This document shows, in pieces, positions 9,283 through 18,602 of a stretch of DNA of 64,000 bases. How positions within the stretch are numbered: the first letter of the stretch is position 1; each line of letters starts with the position of its first letter. This stretch comes from Spirochaetia bacterium (GTDB lineage: Bacteria; Spirochaetota; Spirochaetia; Sphaerochaetales; Sphaerochaetaceae), in contig JAKVOU010000001.1 of NCBI GenBank assembly GCA_022482625.1, positions 3,272,784 through 3,336,783 of the forward strand, given 5' to 3'. Below the pieces are notes generated by a model that saw only the letters and a program-made list of their open reading frames with translations, did not search any database and was not told the DNA's origin. The position numbers and the translations under genes are program-made.

Positions 9283-10309
9283 CTTTGCGCTTTTCAAGGA
9301 ATGCCTTGAAGTTCTTTCTGTCGACGCTCTGGTAGGGAATCCAGACATAGCAATCATCCGTTATGGTATAACCGATGGCTTTCGACGTTGGGTGTATTCC
9401 TTGTGCAAGCAGATAAGCCAGATTGAAAGCCGCCTTTCCTTGGCTGGTTGAGTCGTTGAAGACTGTACCAAGCAAGGTCCCTTCCTCGATTGCCTGGAGT
9501 GCCGGAGGTGTAGCATCCACGCTTATGACCGGCAGATACTTGCCCTCCTTGAAAAATCCAGCGGCTTTCAGTGCTTCGATTGCTCCCAGTGCCATTTCAT
9601 CATTGTTTGCAATGACTGCTTCGATCCTGTCCCCGACGGAAGTCAGGAACGAGGACATGAGTATCCTTCCCTCATTACGTTCCCAATATGCTGAGCCTTC
9701 TGCAACCTTTTGCACGGCTATGCCATTTCCTCTCAGGCATCTGATTACATATTTGCTTCTGAGTTCTGTATCCTGATGTCCTGTTTCCCCTTTGAGCATG
9801 ACATATTGAAGTTTTCCGTCTCCATTGAGATCTGCCTTAGGATTGTTTTTCCAATAATCTGCCAGGATTTGTCCGCTCATCATGCCTGAAGTTTCAGCTT
9901 TCGAGCCGACATAATAGACTTTCTCCGGCCATTTCTTCATATCTTCAGGATATGGTTCCTTGTTGAAGAAAACCACCGGCACATCGGCTTTTTTTGCCTT
10001 TTCCAGTTCAGCACCGGCCGCACTACGGTCTACAGGATTTATCATAAGGGTTCTGACACCTTCCTGCAGAAGTTCTTCAATCTGTTGGTTCTGCATTGAT
10101 TGGCTTCCATTTGAATTGACGATCAGCAACTGGGCTTTGTCTTTTGCAGTTGCTATTATGGACTGCTTGAGATAGTTCATATATACATCATCCCTTCGGT
10201 AGATGATGCAACCGATTGTCGGTTCTGAAGGTTGCCTGTGCAGGCGGAGCAATGAAAAGGCCACAACCAAGGCCATGGCAAAGGCTGGGATAAGGAATCT
10301 TTTTTTCAT
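9275..10309 (-). CDS. Galactose/glucose-binding-like periplasmic protein (MglB-like)
   Basis: Periplasmic binding protein, 344 residues, starting at the ATG at 10309 after a GGGAG site. The leader is a single hydrophobic segment with no clear lipobox, so it may be cleaved or stay as an anchor. It closely resembles MglB: LMINPVDRSAAGAELEKAKK, VPVVFFNKEP and VIANNDEMALGAIEALKAAG. The acidic loop DLNGDGKLQ looks like the calcium-binding loop of the galactose-binding protein. No MglA or MglC gene is adjacent. It may be an orphan binding protein or a second sensor for the nearby kinase. Confidence 0.85.
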   Translation of the reverse strand: MKKRFLIPAFAMALVVAFSLLRLHRQPSEPTIGCIIYRRDDVYMNYLKQSIIATAKDKAQLLIVNSNGSQSMQNQQIEELLQEGVRTLMINPVDRSAAGAELEKAKKADVPVVFFNKEPYPEDMKKWPEKVYYVGSKAETSGMMSGQILADYWKNNPKADLNGDGKLQYVMLKGETGHQDTELRSKYVIRCLRGNGIAVQKVAEGSAYWERNEGRILMSSFLTSVGDRIEAVIANNDEMALGAIEALKAAGFFKEGKYLPVISVDATPPALQAIEEGTLLGTVFNDSTSQGKAAFNLAYLLAQGIHPTSKAIGYTITDDCYVWIPYQSVDRKNFKAFLEKRKVN

Positions 10310-10451
10310 GGATATGGCTCCCGTCGGTATGTGGTGATTGTACCATGCCCCTGGTGAAAACACAACGAAAGAAAACTTACCGGTTTTTGAGCAATGAGGC
10401 TTTTTGCTTTGTGGGATTGTATGCTATCATCACTTCCATCGGAGGTCCTTG

Positions 10452-11231
10452 ATGAAATCGTTGGACACATTTCCTTCCTCTTCACTGGAAGGAATAGAAT
10501 ATATACTTACAGATGTAGATGATACCATTACCACAAAGGGAAAGTTGTTACCGGTTGCCTTGGAAGCTCTTTGGAAGTTCTATGATGCAGGTTACAAGGT
10601 GATTTGTGTTACCGGAGGCTCTGCCGGGTGGGCTGATGTATACCTGAGACAATGGCCTATATTTGCTGTCGTGACCGAGAGTGGTGCCGTATCTCTTTAC
10701 AGAGAGGGAAAGAATTACAGGAAATATATTCATCCTTCGATTGTCAGGGAAGGATATCGCCAGCGTATGGAACATGTCATGGATACCGTCTGTACACAGG
10801 TGCCTGGTGCAAAGCTTTCTTCTGACCAGTTTGCAAGGCTTTTTGATATAGCTTTTGATTACGGCAGTGAGCCTCCGTATTTGGATGAAAAGGGTGTATC
10901 GGCTGTCGTGAATGTTTGCAGAAGCCTTGGATGCAACACCGCTGTCAGTTCCATCCACGTCAATGCCTGGTTCGGTGATTATGACAAATACACTGGTACA
11001 GCCTCATTCTTTTCCCAGATACTGGGTATAGGAGAAAAAGAAATGAAGGCTCGGAGCCTGTATGTCGGAGATGCTCCCAATGATGAGGTGATGTTCAGGA
11101 ATTTTCCTTTAAGTTTTGCGGTGGGGAATTTCAAGGACAAAGCTTCGCAGGTTACCTATCTTCCCAGTTATCTGGCCAAGGCTGCAGGAGGCGAAGGATT
11201 CAGCGAGATTTCAGCAAAGATTTGTCACTAA
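10452..11231 (+). CDS. HAD-superfamily hydrolase, Cof/SPP-like
   Basis: Predicted sugar-phosphate phosphatase, 259 residues. The ATG at 10452 follows a GGAGG site at 10441, so the in-frame upstream extension is not used. HAD motif I is DVDDT (YILTDVDDTITTKGK), motif II lies in VICVTGGSAGW, and the C-terminal metal-binding motif is YVGDAPNDEVMF. A C2-type cap fits the 140 residues between the motifs. The substrate is unknown. It is divergent from the MglB-like gene and lies upstream of a LacI-type regulator, suggesting a role in sugar use. Confidence 0.85.
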   Translation: MKSLDTFPSSSLEGIEYILTDVDDTITTKGKLLPVALEALWKFYDAGYKVICVTGGSAGWADVYLRQWPIFAVVTESGAVSLYREGKNYRKYIHPSIVREGYRQRMEHVMDTVCTQVPGAKLSSDQFARLFDIAFDYGSEPPYLDEKGVSAVVNVCRSLGCNTAVSSIHVNAWFGDYDKYTGTASFFSQILGIGEKEMKARSLYVGDAPNDEVMFRNFPLSFAVGNFKDKASQVTYLPSYLAKAAGGEGFSEISAKICH

Positions 11232-11333
11232 CTTGTAATTTTATGCACTTTGCATGATCTTCCTTGCAATCCTGGCTGATTTGGGTTAGATTGCTTTTGA
11301 GGGCAGTCGGGATGTCCGGTTGCCATTTTCAGT

Positions 11334-12389
11334 ATGTTCGACGAGGGTGCCAATTTGCCTGAAAACATTATCAATGACAGTGAAGCTTCAATGAAAGATG
11401 TCGCTGGCCTCGCAGGAGTTTCCACTGCCACAGTTTCCCACGTTATCAACGGGAGCCGCAATGTACGCCCTGAGACCCGTAGCAAAGTCGAGAAAGCCAT
11501 CCAAACATTGTCATATCATGTAAATCCTACTGCCCGTAAGCTCCGTAACGGCCGGTCGTCCATCGTTGGCTTTGTCGTATCAAATCTGACGAACTATTTC
11601 TATATTGAAATCGGCAGTGCAATCGAGGCTTTGATTTCACCTGCAGGATACCAACTGTTTTATATGAACAGTGAGGAATCTGCAGAGAAGGAAGCCTCCC
11701 ATATCAGCAACTGTGTACTCGAGAATTTTGCAGGTCTCATCATTGTCCCTGTGGAACAGGATTGGAAGAAACTTGAAAAATTGATCGGCAATACTCCTTG
11801 TGTCTTCCTTGACAGGTGTCCCGCTGGTGCTCGAAAAGATGTCGTATTGTCTACCAACAGCCAAGGAGCATTTTCCGGTGCCATGGAATTGATAAAGCGA
11901 GGTGCAAGACATATTGCTTTTCTCGCTCCAAGTCTGGATCCTACTATGCAGGAGCGGATAGAGGGATATGAGGATGCCCTTCATCAGAACGGATTGGAAG
12001 TTGACCATGAGTGTGTATTGTTCGGTGATACTCGGCCGAAAACCTTCAGTGACATGCTAAAAGCTAGAGACTGGGATAAATTGCTGGAATTTGTCATTAA
12101 GGAAAAACATGTGGATGCGATTTTCTCTGGAAACAGCATATTTGCTTTTTCAGCTTTGAATTATCTGCATCGGAACAATATAAGGATTCCCGAAGATCTG
12201 CTATTTGCGACATTCGATGCTGCCTTTTGGATGTATTCGGTCAATTCCCCGGTCATAGCTGTTGAACAAGACAAAACGAAGCTTGGTACCGTGGCTGCGG
12301 AATTGTTGATACGCCGTATGTCGGGAGAAGTGTTTCCTTTGGCTGAAAAACGTATCGATACTTCCCTAATTTTGCTCAATGATGCTTGA
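11334..12389 (+). CDS. LacI-family transcriptional regulator
   Basis: DNA-binding repressor of about 351 residues. The helix-turn-helix is MKDVAGLAGVSTATVSHVIN, followed by the hinge helix (NPTARKLRNGRSS) and a periplasmic-binding-fold effector domain. The ATG at 11334 gives a 19-residue extension before the HTH and has no strong ribosome site. The ATG at 11391 would start exactly at the HTH and is a serious alternative. It precedes the uronate/mannitol-type oxidoreductase, whose upstream region holds two AATCGATT boxes typical in form of LacI-family operators. Confidence 0.9.
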   Translation: MFDEGANLPENIINDSEASMKDVAGLAGVSTATVSHVINGSRNVRPETRSKVEKAIQTLSYHVNPTARKLRNGRSSIVGFVVSNLTNYFYIEIGSAIEALISPAGYQLFYMNSEESAEKEASHISNCVLENFAGLIIVPVEQDWKKLEKLIGNTPCVFLDRCPAGARKDVVLSTNSQGAFSGAMELIKRGARHIAFLAPSLDPTMQERIEGYEDALHQNGLEVDHECVLFGDTRPKTFSDMLKARDWDKLLEFVIKEKHVDAIFSGNSIFAFSALNYLHRNNIRIPEDLLFATFDAAFWMYSVNSPVIAVEQDKTKLGTVAAELLIRRMSGEVFPLAEKRIDTSLILLNDA

Positions 12390-12410
12390 TTTATCTTTTT
12401 GAAGGTAAGT

Positions 12411-12582
12411 AATCGATTTACAATTTATAGAATTTTTTACTTCTCTTGTTGAAAAAACCATGATACAATGAGTAAAATTGAGATGATTGATAAAATTTAA
12501 GATAAAAATATGCAGTGATCCTTGACATATACAATGCCGAAGAGAATCTTCATGTTTGTGCAGATCAAAAATTTAATCGATT
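12411..12582 (+). promoter_or_regulatory. Control region of the oxidoreductase gene with two AATCGATT boxes
   Basis: Identical palindromic cores AATCGATT lie at 12411-12418 and 12575-12582, 164 bp apart. A consensus -35 TTGACA is at 12522-12527; the -10 at about 17 bases (AATCTT) is weak. The second box would fall just downstream of the start of transcription. This arrangement fits DNA looping by the LacI-type regulator encoded just upstream, which is inference. Confidence 0.45.
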
Positions 12583-12624
12583 GTATTTTGTGAATGAATT
12601 GATTTGGCCCATAAGGAGTTGATA

Positions 12625-14112
12625 ATGAAACTTTGTAATGCAATGTTGCCTACCTTGGCATCCAAGGGAATCAATGTACCTACCTACGACAGGACAAAGC
12701 TGAAACCTAGGCTTGTCCATATGGGACTTGGACACTTTCACCGTGCTCATTACCTGACATATCTTTCCCGACTTCTGGATGCAGGGATCTATGATGGCGG
12801 AGTGTTGGAGGTTGACCTTCCTGCCGTTCCCGAGGGTTTTGTCCGAGCTTTGGAAGAACAGGATTACCTCTATTCTGTATTGGACAAGGCAACGGACGGT
12901 ACGATGCATCTACACATCAATGGACCTATCATTGGCTATGCCAATGCAAAATCCGATCCTGAAAAAGTACTTGCATGGCTGGTGACAGAAACGACGCAGC
13001 TTATTACCCTGACCATCACCGAACGAGGCTATTATCAGGATGATGTAACCCAGCAGATTGACTGGAAGCATCCTGATATCATCCATGATCTTCAGGCAGA
13101 GGGGAGAGACTGGCCTGTTACCGCAACAGGATTCCTGTCCTTGGCGTTGTCAAGACGCTTTGTCTCGGGGAAAATGCCTGTGACCATCATGAGCTGTGAC
13201 AATGTTCCTGAAAACGGACATCTCCTGCAGACCTGTATCCTTCAGTTCTGCAAGAAAAAATATCCACAGATCGTACCTTGGATTGAAAGTTCCGTAGCTT
13301 TTCCTTGTACCATGGTTGACCGGATTACCCCAGGAACGACCAAGGCTGACATAGAAGAAATTGAACGTAAGTTCGGTATCGAGGATTCCATTCCTGTTCA
13401 TTGCGAGGATTTCATCCAATGGATCATAGAGGACAGGTCAGTGACACCATTGCCGCCATTTGAAAAAGCAGGTGCGGTTGTTGAGTCCTCCGTCATTCCC
13501 TATGAAAAAATGAAAATGCGACTGCTGAACGGTGCGCATAGCGTCATTGGGTATCTGTCTGCCCTTATGGGGCTTGAGTGGGTAGATGAAGGAGCGACTG
13601 ATCCGCTTATCGGTAATTTTGTCAGGAACCGCTACATGAAGGAAATAATTCCGACACTTGATCCTATCAAGGACGTTGATTTTTCAGCCTATTGTGACAA
13701 GCTTATTTCTCGTTTTGCCAACAAAGCCATCAGGGATAAGATTTCACGTCTGTGCCTTGACGGAAGGAAGAAGATGGCCAGTTTTATCTTCCAGCCTTTG
13801 ATGCAGGCTTTGCAGGAGGGAAAAGAATGTGATAGCCTGATTTTTGCCGTGGCTGCCTGGGCCCGGTACCTGAAAGGCAAGACCGATGCCGGTATGGATA
13901 TTGTCATTGAGGATGATTTTGCAGAACCATTGCATAAGCTTGCCCTGAATGCAGAGAAAGAACCCCAGACGTTCTTGGAATTTGCAAGTGCTTCCAATCT
14001 TTCTGAAGCGCAATGGGCATACCTGTCAAAGACATTTGTCCACTTTTTGGATGATTTCAGGGAGCTTGGTGCACAAGGAAGTCTTTCCAGATTTGAGGAA
14101 ACACATAGCTGA
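12625..14112 (+). CDS. Mannitol dehydrogenase family oxidoreductase (fructuronate reductase-like)
   Basis: NAD-dependent polyol/uronate dehydrogenase, 495 residues. The ATG at 12625 has a GGAG site. Family features are RLVHMGLGHFHRAHYLTYLS at the N-terminal Rossmann part, MSCDNVPENGH, FPCTMVDRITP and the catalytic helix KMKMRLLNGAHSVIGYL, which carries the conserved Lys and Asn-x-x-His. It resembles UxuB (D-mannonate oxidoreductase) over its whole length. Mannitol 2-dehydrogenase and tagaturonate reductase share the same motifs, so substrate assignment is open. No uxuA or uxaC gene is adjacent. Confidence 0.88.
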   Translation: MKLCNAMLPTLASKGINVPTYDRTKLKPRLVHMGLGHFHRAHYLTYLSRLLDAGIYDGGVLEVDLPAVPEGFVRALEEQDYLYSVLDKATDGTMHLHINGPIIGYANAKSDPEKVLAWLVTETTQLITLTITERGYYQDDVTQQIDWKHPDIIHDLQAEGRDWPVTATGFLSLALSRRFVSGKMPVTIMSCDNVPENGHLLQTCILQFCKKKYPQIVPWIESSVAFPCTMVDRITPGTTKADIEEIERKFGIEDSIPVHCEDFIQWIIEDRSVTPLPPFEKAGAVVESSVIPYEKMKMRLLNGAHSVIGYLSALMGLEWVDEGATDPLIGNFVRNRYMKEIIPTLDPIKDVDFSAYCDKLISRFANKAIRDKISRLCLDGRKKMASFIFQPLMQALQEGKECDSLIFAVAAWARYLKGKTDAGMDIVIEDDFAEPLHKLALNAEKEPQTFLEFASASNLSEAQWAYLSKTFVHFLDDFRELGAQGSLSRFEETHS

Positions 14113-14174
14113 CTTGATATCTGTACTGAAGTCTTGGCTGTCTTACATGGAAAAATTCTCAATTATCAAGTAAT

Positions 14175-15248
14175 ATGCATTTCATGGAAAGACTGATAGA
14201 AAAATTCAATGGAAGTACCTGCTGTATCCGTGAGTATCTTCTTGGCCAGTCAGCAACAGCCATTGATTTGTTCCGATATGCAAGCGGATACCGGGTATTG
14301 CCTGTCAGGGATATCTTCTTTGCACAGATTCCTGTCTTGGGACAGTATAGGATAGGTACCGATTATCTTGTCCTATCGTCCTATCTGCTAGAAACTTCTG
14401 TTTCCATGGAATTCAGCAGGTCTGTGATGCTCCATGAGCTGGCCCATTACATCTGCTTTGCCTGTTGGGGAGAGTCAGGGCATTCCAAGAGGTTCGCTGA
14501 AGTGGCTTCCGTAATCCATGCACCGGAAGCCTTTGCCCATCCTTCCGTCAGCCTCGATCTTGCGGCGGATACTTCTTCACAGCTTTCGAAGATCAAGAAA
14601 CTATTGGCCTTGGGCGATTCCAGCAATCCTTATGAAAGTCGCAATGCAATGGAAAAGGCGCGTAAGCTTATGGCCGGACTCGGCATAAAACATATTTCGT
14701 CTGACTTTGCTACCGATACAGTCTATTCAGCTGTTTTGGCTTCGATGGACCGTTGTTCTGTCAAGGAAAAAGTCCTGACGTATCTTTGTGATGAAATTGC
14801 GGGAGTCTATTCGGTTTTGGAGAGATTGGACAAAGGGTGCCGTGTACGAATATTCGGTACTGTAAGTCAAGTCGAAGTTGCCTGTTACGTCTATGATTAT
14901 CTTGAAGGATCCTTGTCTGCTGAATACAAGGCCATGCGAAAACAAGGGATGATCAAGGGAAGGGCACTGTCAAGTTTCTACAATGGTGTCTATGCCGAGA
15001 TGTCCAAACGTTTTGACGTGCGGTCGGTAAGTTCAGATGAAACAGCAAGGGCTTTGACCAAGGTACATGATGACAACAGGCATAAGGCTGAATCGTGTTA
15101 CTATGGTTCAGGTGTCTTGCATGCCCAGCACAGAAGCTACTATCAAAGGAATGAAGCGGCATATGCAATTGGAAAGAAAGTAGGACAGCATACCCACATA
15201 CGGAAAGCTGTTACCGTAAGCTCTTCCGGAGGTAGGCTTCTTGAATAA
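14175..15248 (+). CDS. HExxH protein with SprT-like metal site, function unknown
   Basis: A 357-residue protein. The clear feature is H87-E88-L-A-H91 followed by GHSKRF with H103, the spacing of SprT/WLM-type zinc metallopeptidases (HELAH then GH..xF). The first 110 residues therefore look like a compact zinc-peptidase domain. The rest shows no family I recognise. There is no signal peptide, so it should be cytoplasmic. The start may be 14175 or the ATG at 14184; neither has a good ribosome site. It lies 62 bp after the oxidoreductase gene but has no obvious link to it. Confidence 0.7.
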   Translation: MHFMERLIEKFNGSTCCIREYLLGQSATAIDLFRYASGYRVLPVRDIFFAQIPVLGQYRIGTDYLVLSSYLLETSVSMEFSRSVMLHELAHYICFACWGESGHSKRFAEVASVIHAPEAFAHPSVSLDLAADTSSQLSKIKKLLALGDSSNPYESRNAMEKARKLMAGLGIKHISSDFATDTVYSAVLASMDRCSVKEKVLTYLCDEIAGVYSVLERLDKGCRVRIFGTVSQVEVACYVYDYLEGSLSAEYKAMRKQGMIKGRALSSFYNGVYAEMSKRFDVRSVSSDETARALTKVHDDNRHKAESCYYGSGVLHAQHRSYYQRNEAAYAIGKKVGQHTHIRKAVTVSSSGGRLLE

Positions 15249-15259
15249 TATTGTAGTAA

Positions 15260-15847
15260 TCAGGTTGATGCGATGGTCATCTGTACTTTTATTGAATAAT
15301 TGCCTGCAGGGATATCTTTCCCTGTTGTCTGCCAGTAGAAATGGAAAGAGAGGATGTTTCCCGATTGGATGCCTGATGAGATGGTGAATTTTGGTTCCAA
15401 TACGTATGAGTCGGTGGAAATGTTGGTCGAGCCCTGTGTCTCGTTGTTGTAGAAGTACAGTGGAATTCCTGAATCGGAACCTGTGGAACTGACGAAATCC
15501 TTTGTGCCATACTGTTCCGTTACTGCAAAGGAAATGTCATAGGATTTTGATTGGTAGTAGTTGCTTTGGTACTCAAGGTAATAGTTTTGGGTTTTTCCAT
15601 TTTTGCTGAAATCATAATTGTTGCTGTCGACATAATCGGAACCTTCCACATTCGTGTATCTGTCTGATTCCGTGTAGAGTCCAAAAGTGGCTATGGAACC
15701 GTCGTAGATGATGTCCATAGGATAGGAAAAAGGAATGGAGAGCTTTGGTCCGGGTAGGTTGATGTACGCACTGCTTACGTTTCCGTAAAGTGGCAGCAGG
15801 ACTAGGGACATTAAGATTGAAGCTATGCCGAATGTATTGATTTTCAT
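15260..15847 (-). CDS. Secreted protein of unknown function
   Basis: 195 residues with a signal peptide (hydrophobic residues 8-25, cleavage near SSA). The mature part is rich in Tyr, Ser, Asn and Thr and ends in AGNYSIKVQMTIAST, a pattern of beta-strands that recalls pilin-like or coat-protein-like beta-sandwich domains. That likeness is weak and is inference. An AAGGAGG site precedes the ATG at 15847. It lies 10 bp after the larger secreted protein and is surely co-transcribed with it. Confidence 0.75.
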   Translation of the reverse strand: MKINTFGIASILMSLVLLPLYGNVSSAYINLPGPKLSIPFSYPMDIIYDGSIATFGLYTESDRYTNVEGSDYVDSNNYDFSKNGKTQNYYLEYQSNYYQSKSYDISFAVTEQYGTKDFVSSTGSDSGIPLYFYNNETQGSTNISTDSYVLEPKFTISSGIQSGNILSFHFYWQTTGKDIPAGNYSIKVQMTIAST

Positions 15848-15857
15848 TGCTGCCTCC

Positions 15858-17048
15858 TTATAAATCTATTATGCTGTCCCAGCCATTTTTGTTGCTTTCG
15901 TCGGTAGTGAAATTGAAATAGATGATATCACGATAATGTCCGGCCTCTATGTTCGAAAGACTTACGCCGCTGTTCGGTTTGATCCTTATGTCCAGTCCGA
16001 GAGAGTACGACGGTTCAAAGCCTCTGAGAAGGAATTTCGTTGATGTGCTGAATATAGGCGCAGATGCCCGTTCAAATTTCAATTCATAGGGGATGTCCTG
16101 TTTGTAATCAGAATCAAGGTCAGGATGGAGGGCGAAATCATTTGCCGTGGAAATCTGGCAACCTATCTTGTATGTTTTGTCAGCCGGAGTATTTCCTGTG
16201 ACATTCAGGTCAAGCTCACATAACTTACGGAACGTGTCAGCAAAACCGGTACTTTCGAATATGCCTTCAGGGTCCGCACCATATCCCTGCCATATGTTGA
16301 AGGTATAAGTTCTGACCTTGGTCTTTCCGCCTGTGATTTCAATGGGGCCGATAGATCTGTTGAGCCATTGGGAATTGATGAGATAGTATTTTGCCTTGTC
16401 CTGCGTGGTATTGTCATTCAATACGAAAGCATCATCGTCTTTCAGGTAGAAATAGGCATCAGTACTTTTGGACAGGCTGAATTGGAGTGAGACGGCAGAG
16501 CCGGAAGAGAGATTCTCTTCCCAGCTGTAATCGGTAAGCACATAGTAGAAATCGATGGTTTCACCGGCACTGACGTTGCCTAGGCGAAACCATGTCCAGT
16601 TGCTGCCTGCTGTATCGAACTGATACTTTGTCTGTGCGTCAGGGCTGAATTCCCCATAGCAGCTCGAATCGGTCTCAGAGGCAAAGAACGTCGAAAAAGT
16701 AGCAGAATATGAGTATTTTCCGTCATCAGTTACCACATTCAAGCTTCCGCTTGTTTGGAAATGATACTGTTCAGCTCCGATATAAAGGTTCTTGAAGTCC
16801 TTGCTGAAAGTGAATGAAGCAATCTTGATACAGATGATATTGTTCTTGCCTTGGTCTGAAAAACTGGAGTTGAGCGTCGTATAAGGTACCGAATTGAGAG
16901 CTGTATCATCCAGTGAAGTTATTTGGGTATTCTGATTGAAAAATAAATTTTCAGTTATGTCAGGATTGGTAAGGGAAGCAAAGAGCGGAGAAATTAACAT
17001 GCTTAGTGCAAATAGGCAAGAAACACACATCTTCATGTATTTTTTCAA
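15858..17048 (-). CDS. Secreted protein of unknown function, partner of the preceding gene
   Basis: 396 residues. The start is the TTG at 17048, because an AGGAGG site lies 8 bases upstream; the ATG at 17036 is too far from it. A signal peptide is present (CLFALSMLISPLFA). The mature protein is Ser/Thr/Tyr/Asp-rich, with no lipobox, no membrane segment after the leader and no recognised domain. Cysteines are few. It and the smaller secreted protein form a two-gene operon divergent from htrA. They may be surface or periplasmic structural proteins. Confidence 0.75.
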   Translation of the reverse strand: MKKYMKMCVSCLFALSMLISPLFASLTNPDITENLFFNQNTQITSLDDTALNSVPYTTLNSSFSDQGKNNIICIKIASFTFSKDFKNLYIGAEQYHFQTSGSLNVVTDDGKYSYSATFSTFFASETDSSCYGEFSPDAQTKYQFDTAGSNWTWFRLGNVSAGETIDFYYVLTDYSWEENLSSGSAVSLQFSLSKSTDAYFYLKDDDAFVLNDNTTQDKAKYYLINSQWLNRSIGPIEITGGKTKVRTYTFNIWQGYGADPEGIFESTGFADTFRKLCELDLNVTGNTPADKTYKIGCQISTANDFALHPDLDSDYKQDIPYELKFERASAPIFSTSTKFLLRGFEPSYSLGLDIRIKPNSGVSLSNIEAGHYRDIIYFNFTTDESNKNGWDSIIDL

Positions 17049-17276
17049 TTCAGATTCCTCCTCAATATAAGCTTCTTATGTCAAGAGTTTTAAAACTTGT
17101 TAATTCACTCTTAGCTTTATTATACTCTTATTCGACCCATCTTGTCTACTTCTTTCTGGTAGAAATCAGTTTTTTTTGAGATAATGATTTTTTATAATAA
17201 ATCAAATTATGACATATCTTGCAGAAAACATTCGCGCATGGTGTGATACTTGCCGTTTGTTGGATTTAAAGGTACC

Positions 17277-18590
17277 ATGAAGGACATGAAACGGGATATT
17301 GGAACAACAGATGATCATAAAGGCACCCTGATAATAAAGTTGATAATCAGCATAGTTGTCCTGATAGTAGTCCTGGTAGTCCTTGGCAAATGGACCAAGT
17401 CCCTGAGACAGAAATATGAAGAAGAAAGACTTCGGACGGAACTTACTAAGGTAATCGACAAGGAAGGAACACAGGGCGTCCTCGGTCTTGCCGGGGTGAA
17501 AGTAAATGACATTGTCTATGGTAAGAGCGGTGTATCACTTGTCCTGGATGATGGCTCGGCTTGGCAGTATACCAGTGAAGAAGAACAAAACATGCGGGTA
17601 TGGCAGAAGTGCAACAAGACTGTAGTCCATATCTCGACCAGTCAAGTCCGTGATAAAAGTAACATAATAGATGCTGAAGTAGTCAATGAATCAGGTTCTG
17701 GAGTTCTCTTCAGTACCAAGGGATATGTACTGACCAATTCACATGTCATCAGCAAGGGTGAAGCAATTTCCGTAACTCTTGCCGATGGATCTGCCTTTCC
17801 CGCCAAAGTCATCGGCAATGATCCTGTGGATGATCTTGCAGTCTTGCAGATTGATACAAAGTCAGATGTTTCCCTTGATTTGATTTCATTTGGAACAAGC
17901 GGAGATTTGAAGATCGGGCAGCGTGTACTTGCAATCGGCAATCCCTATGGATATGACCGGACAATGACCCAAGGTATCATCTCTGGGCTGGGAAGAGCGG
18001 TACAGACAAGCCAGAATGGTCTTATCATGGGAATGATCCAGACGGATGCCGCAATCGGTCCGGGAAACAGCGGTGGGCCTTTGCTTGACCTGCATGGAAA
18101 TATGATTGGGCTCAATGCAGCCATAACGACTGGAACGGAAGGCGGAGCCAGCCTGAACTTTGCCATTCCTGTCGATACCGTTTCTTCAATCCTTCCTGAT
18201 TTGATTGAGAAAGGCAAGGTTGAAAGAGGCTGGCTTGACTTGGTCCCTATCCAGATGACTCCACAACTTGCTGAATATCTGGGCAGCAATGTGGAGGAAG
18301 GGCTTTTGGTCAGTCAGGTAGTTGCAGGAGGAAAGGCCGAGAAAGCCGGTATCAGGGGCGGGACGACTTTGGTCAGCTATGGAGCTTCGAAATTTTATCT
18401 GGGCGGCGATATCATAACGGAAATCAATGGTGAAAAAGTGGCATCATACAATGATTATTATAAAGCTTTGCTACCGACCAAGAGCGGGGATAAAGCAGAT
18501 CTTACCATCATCAGGGATGGGAAGACAAAACATGTTTCCGTGGTATTGATTGAACGTGAACAATCAGATGTGGCTGCCATATTACATTGA
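17277..18590 (+). CDS. htrA: HtrA/DegS-type serine protease with one PDZ domain
   Basis: Membrane-anchored periplasmic quality-control protease, about 437 residues from the ATG at 17277. An N-terminal membrane anchor (LIIKLIISIVVLIVVLVVLG) is followed by a charged coiled stretch and the trypsin-like domain. The catalytic triad reads His in LTNSHVIS (H156), Asp in DPVDDLAVLQ (D186) and Ser in GPGNSGGPL (S265). A single PDZ domain covers about the last 100 residues (DIITEINGEKVASYNDY). One PDZ and an uncleaved anchor resemble DegS more than DegP. TTG 17250 and ATG 17286 are alternative starts. It lies 12 bp upstream of uvrB, so the two may be co-transcribed. Confidence 0.93.
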   Translation: MKDMKRDIGTTDDHKGTLIIKLIISIVVLIVVLVVLGKWTKSLRQKYEEERLRTELTKVIDKEGTQGVLGLAGVKVNDIVYGKSGVSLVLDDGSAWQYTSEEEQNMRVWQKCNKTVVHISTSQVRDKSNIIDAEVVNESGSGVLFSTKGYVLTNSHVISKGEAISVTLADGSAFPAKVIGNDPVDDLAVLQIDTKSDVSLDLISFGTSGDLKIGQRVLAIGNPYGYDRTMTQGIISGLGRAVQTSQNGLIMGMIQTDAAIGPGNSGGPLLDLHGNMIGLNAAITTGTEGGASLNFAIPVDTVSSILPDLIEKGKVERGWLDLVPIQMTPQLAEYLGSNVEEGLLVSQVVAGGKAEKAGIRGGTTLVSYGASKFYLGGDIITEINGEKVASYNDYYKALLPTKSGDKADLTIIRDGKTKHVSVVLIEREQSDVAAILH

Positions 18591-18602
18591 GGATGGCGAC
18601 AG

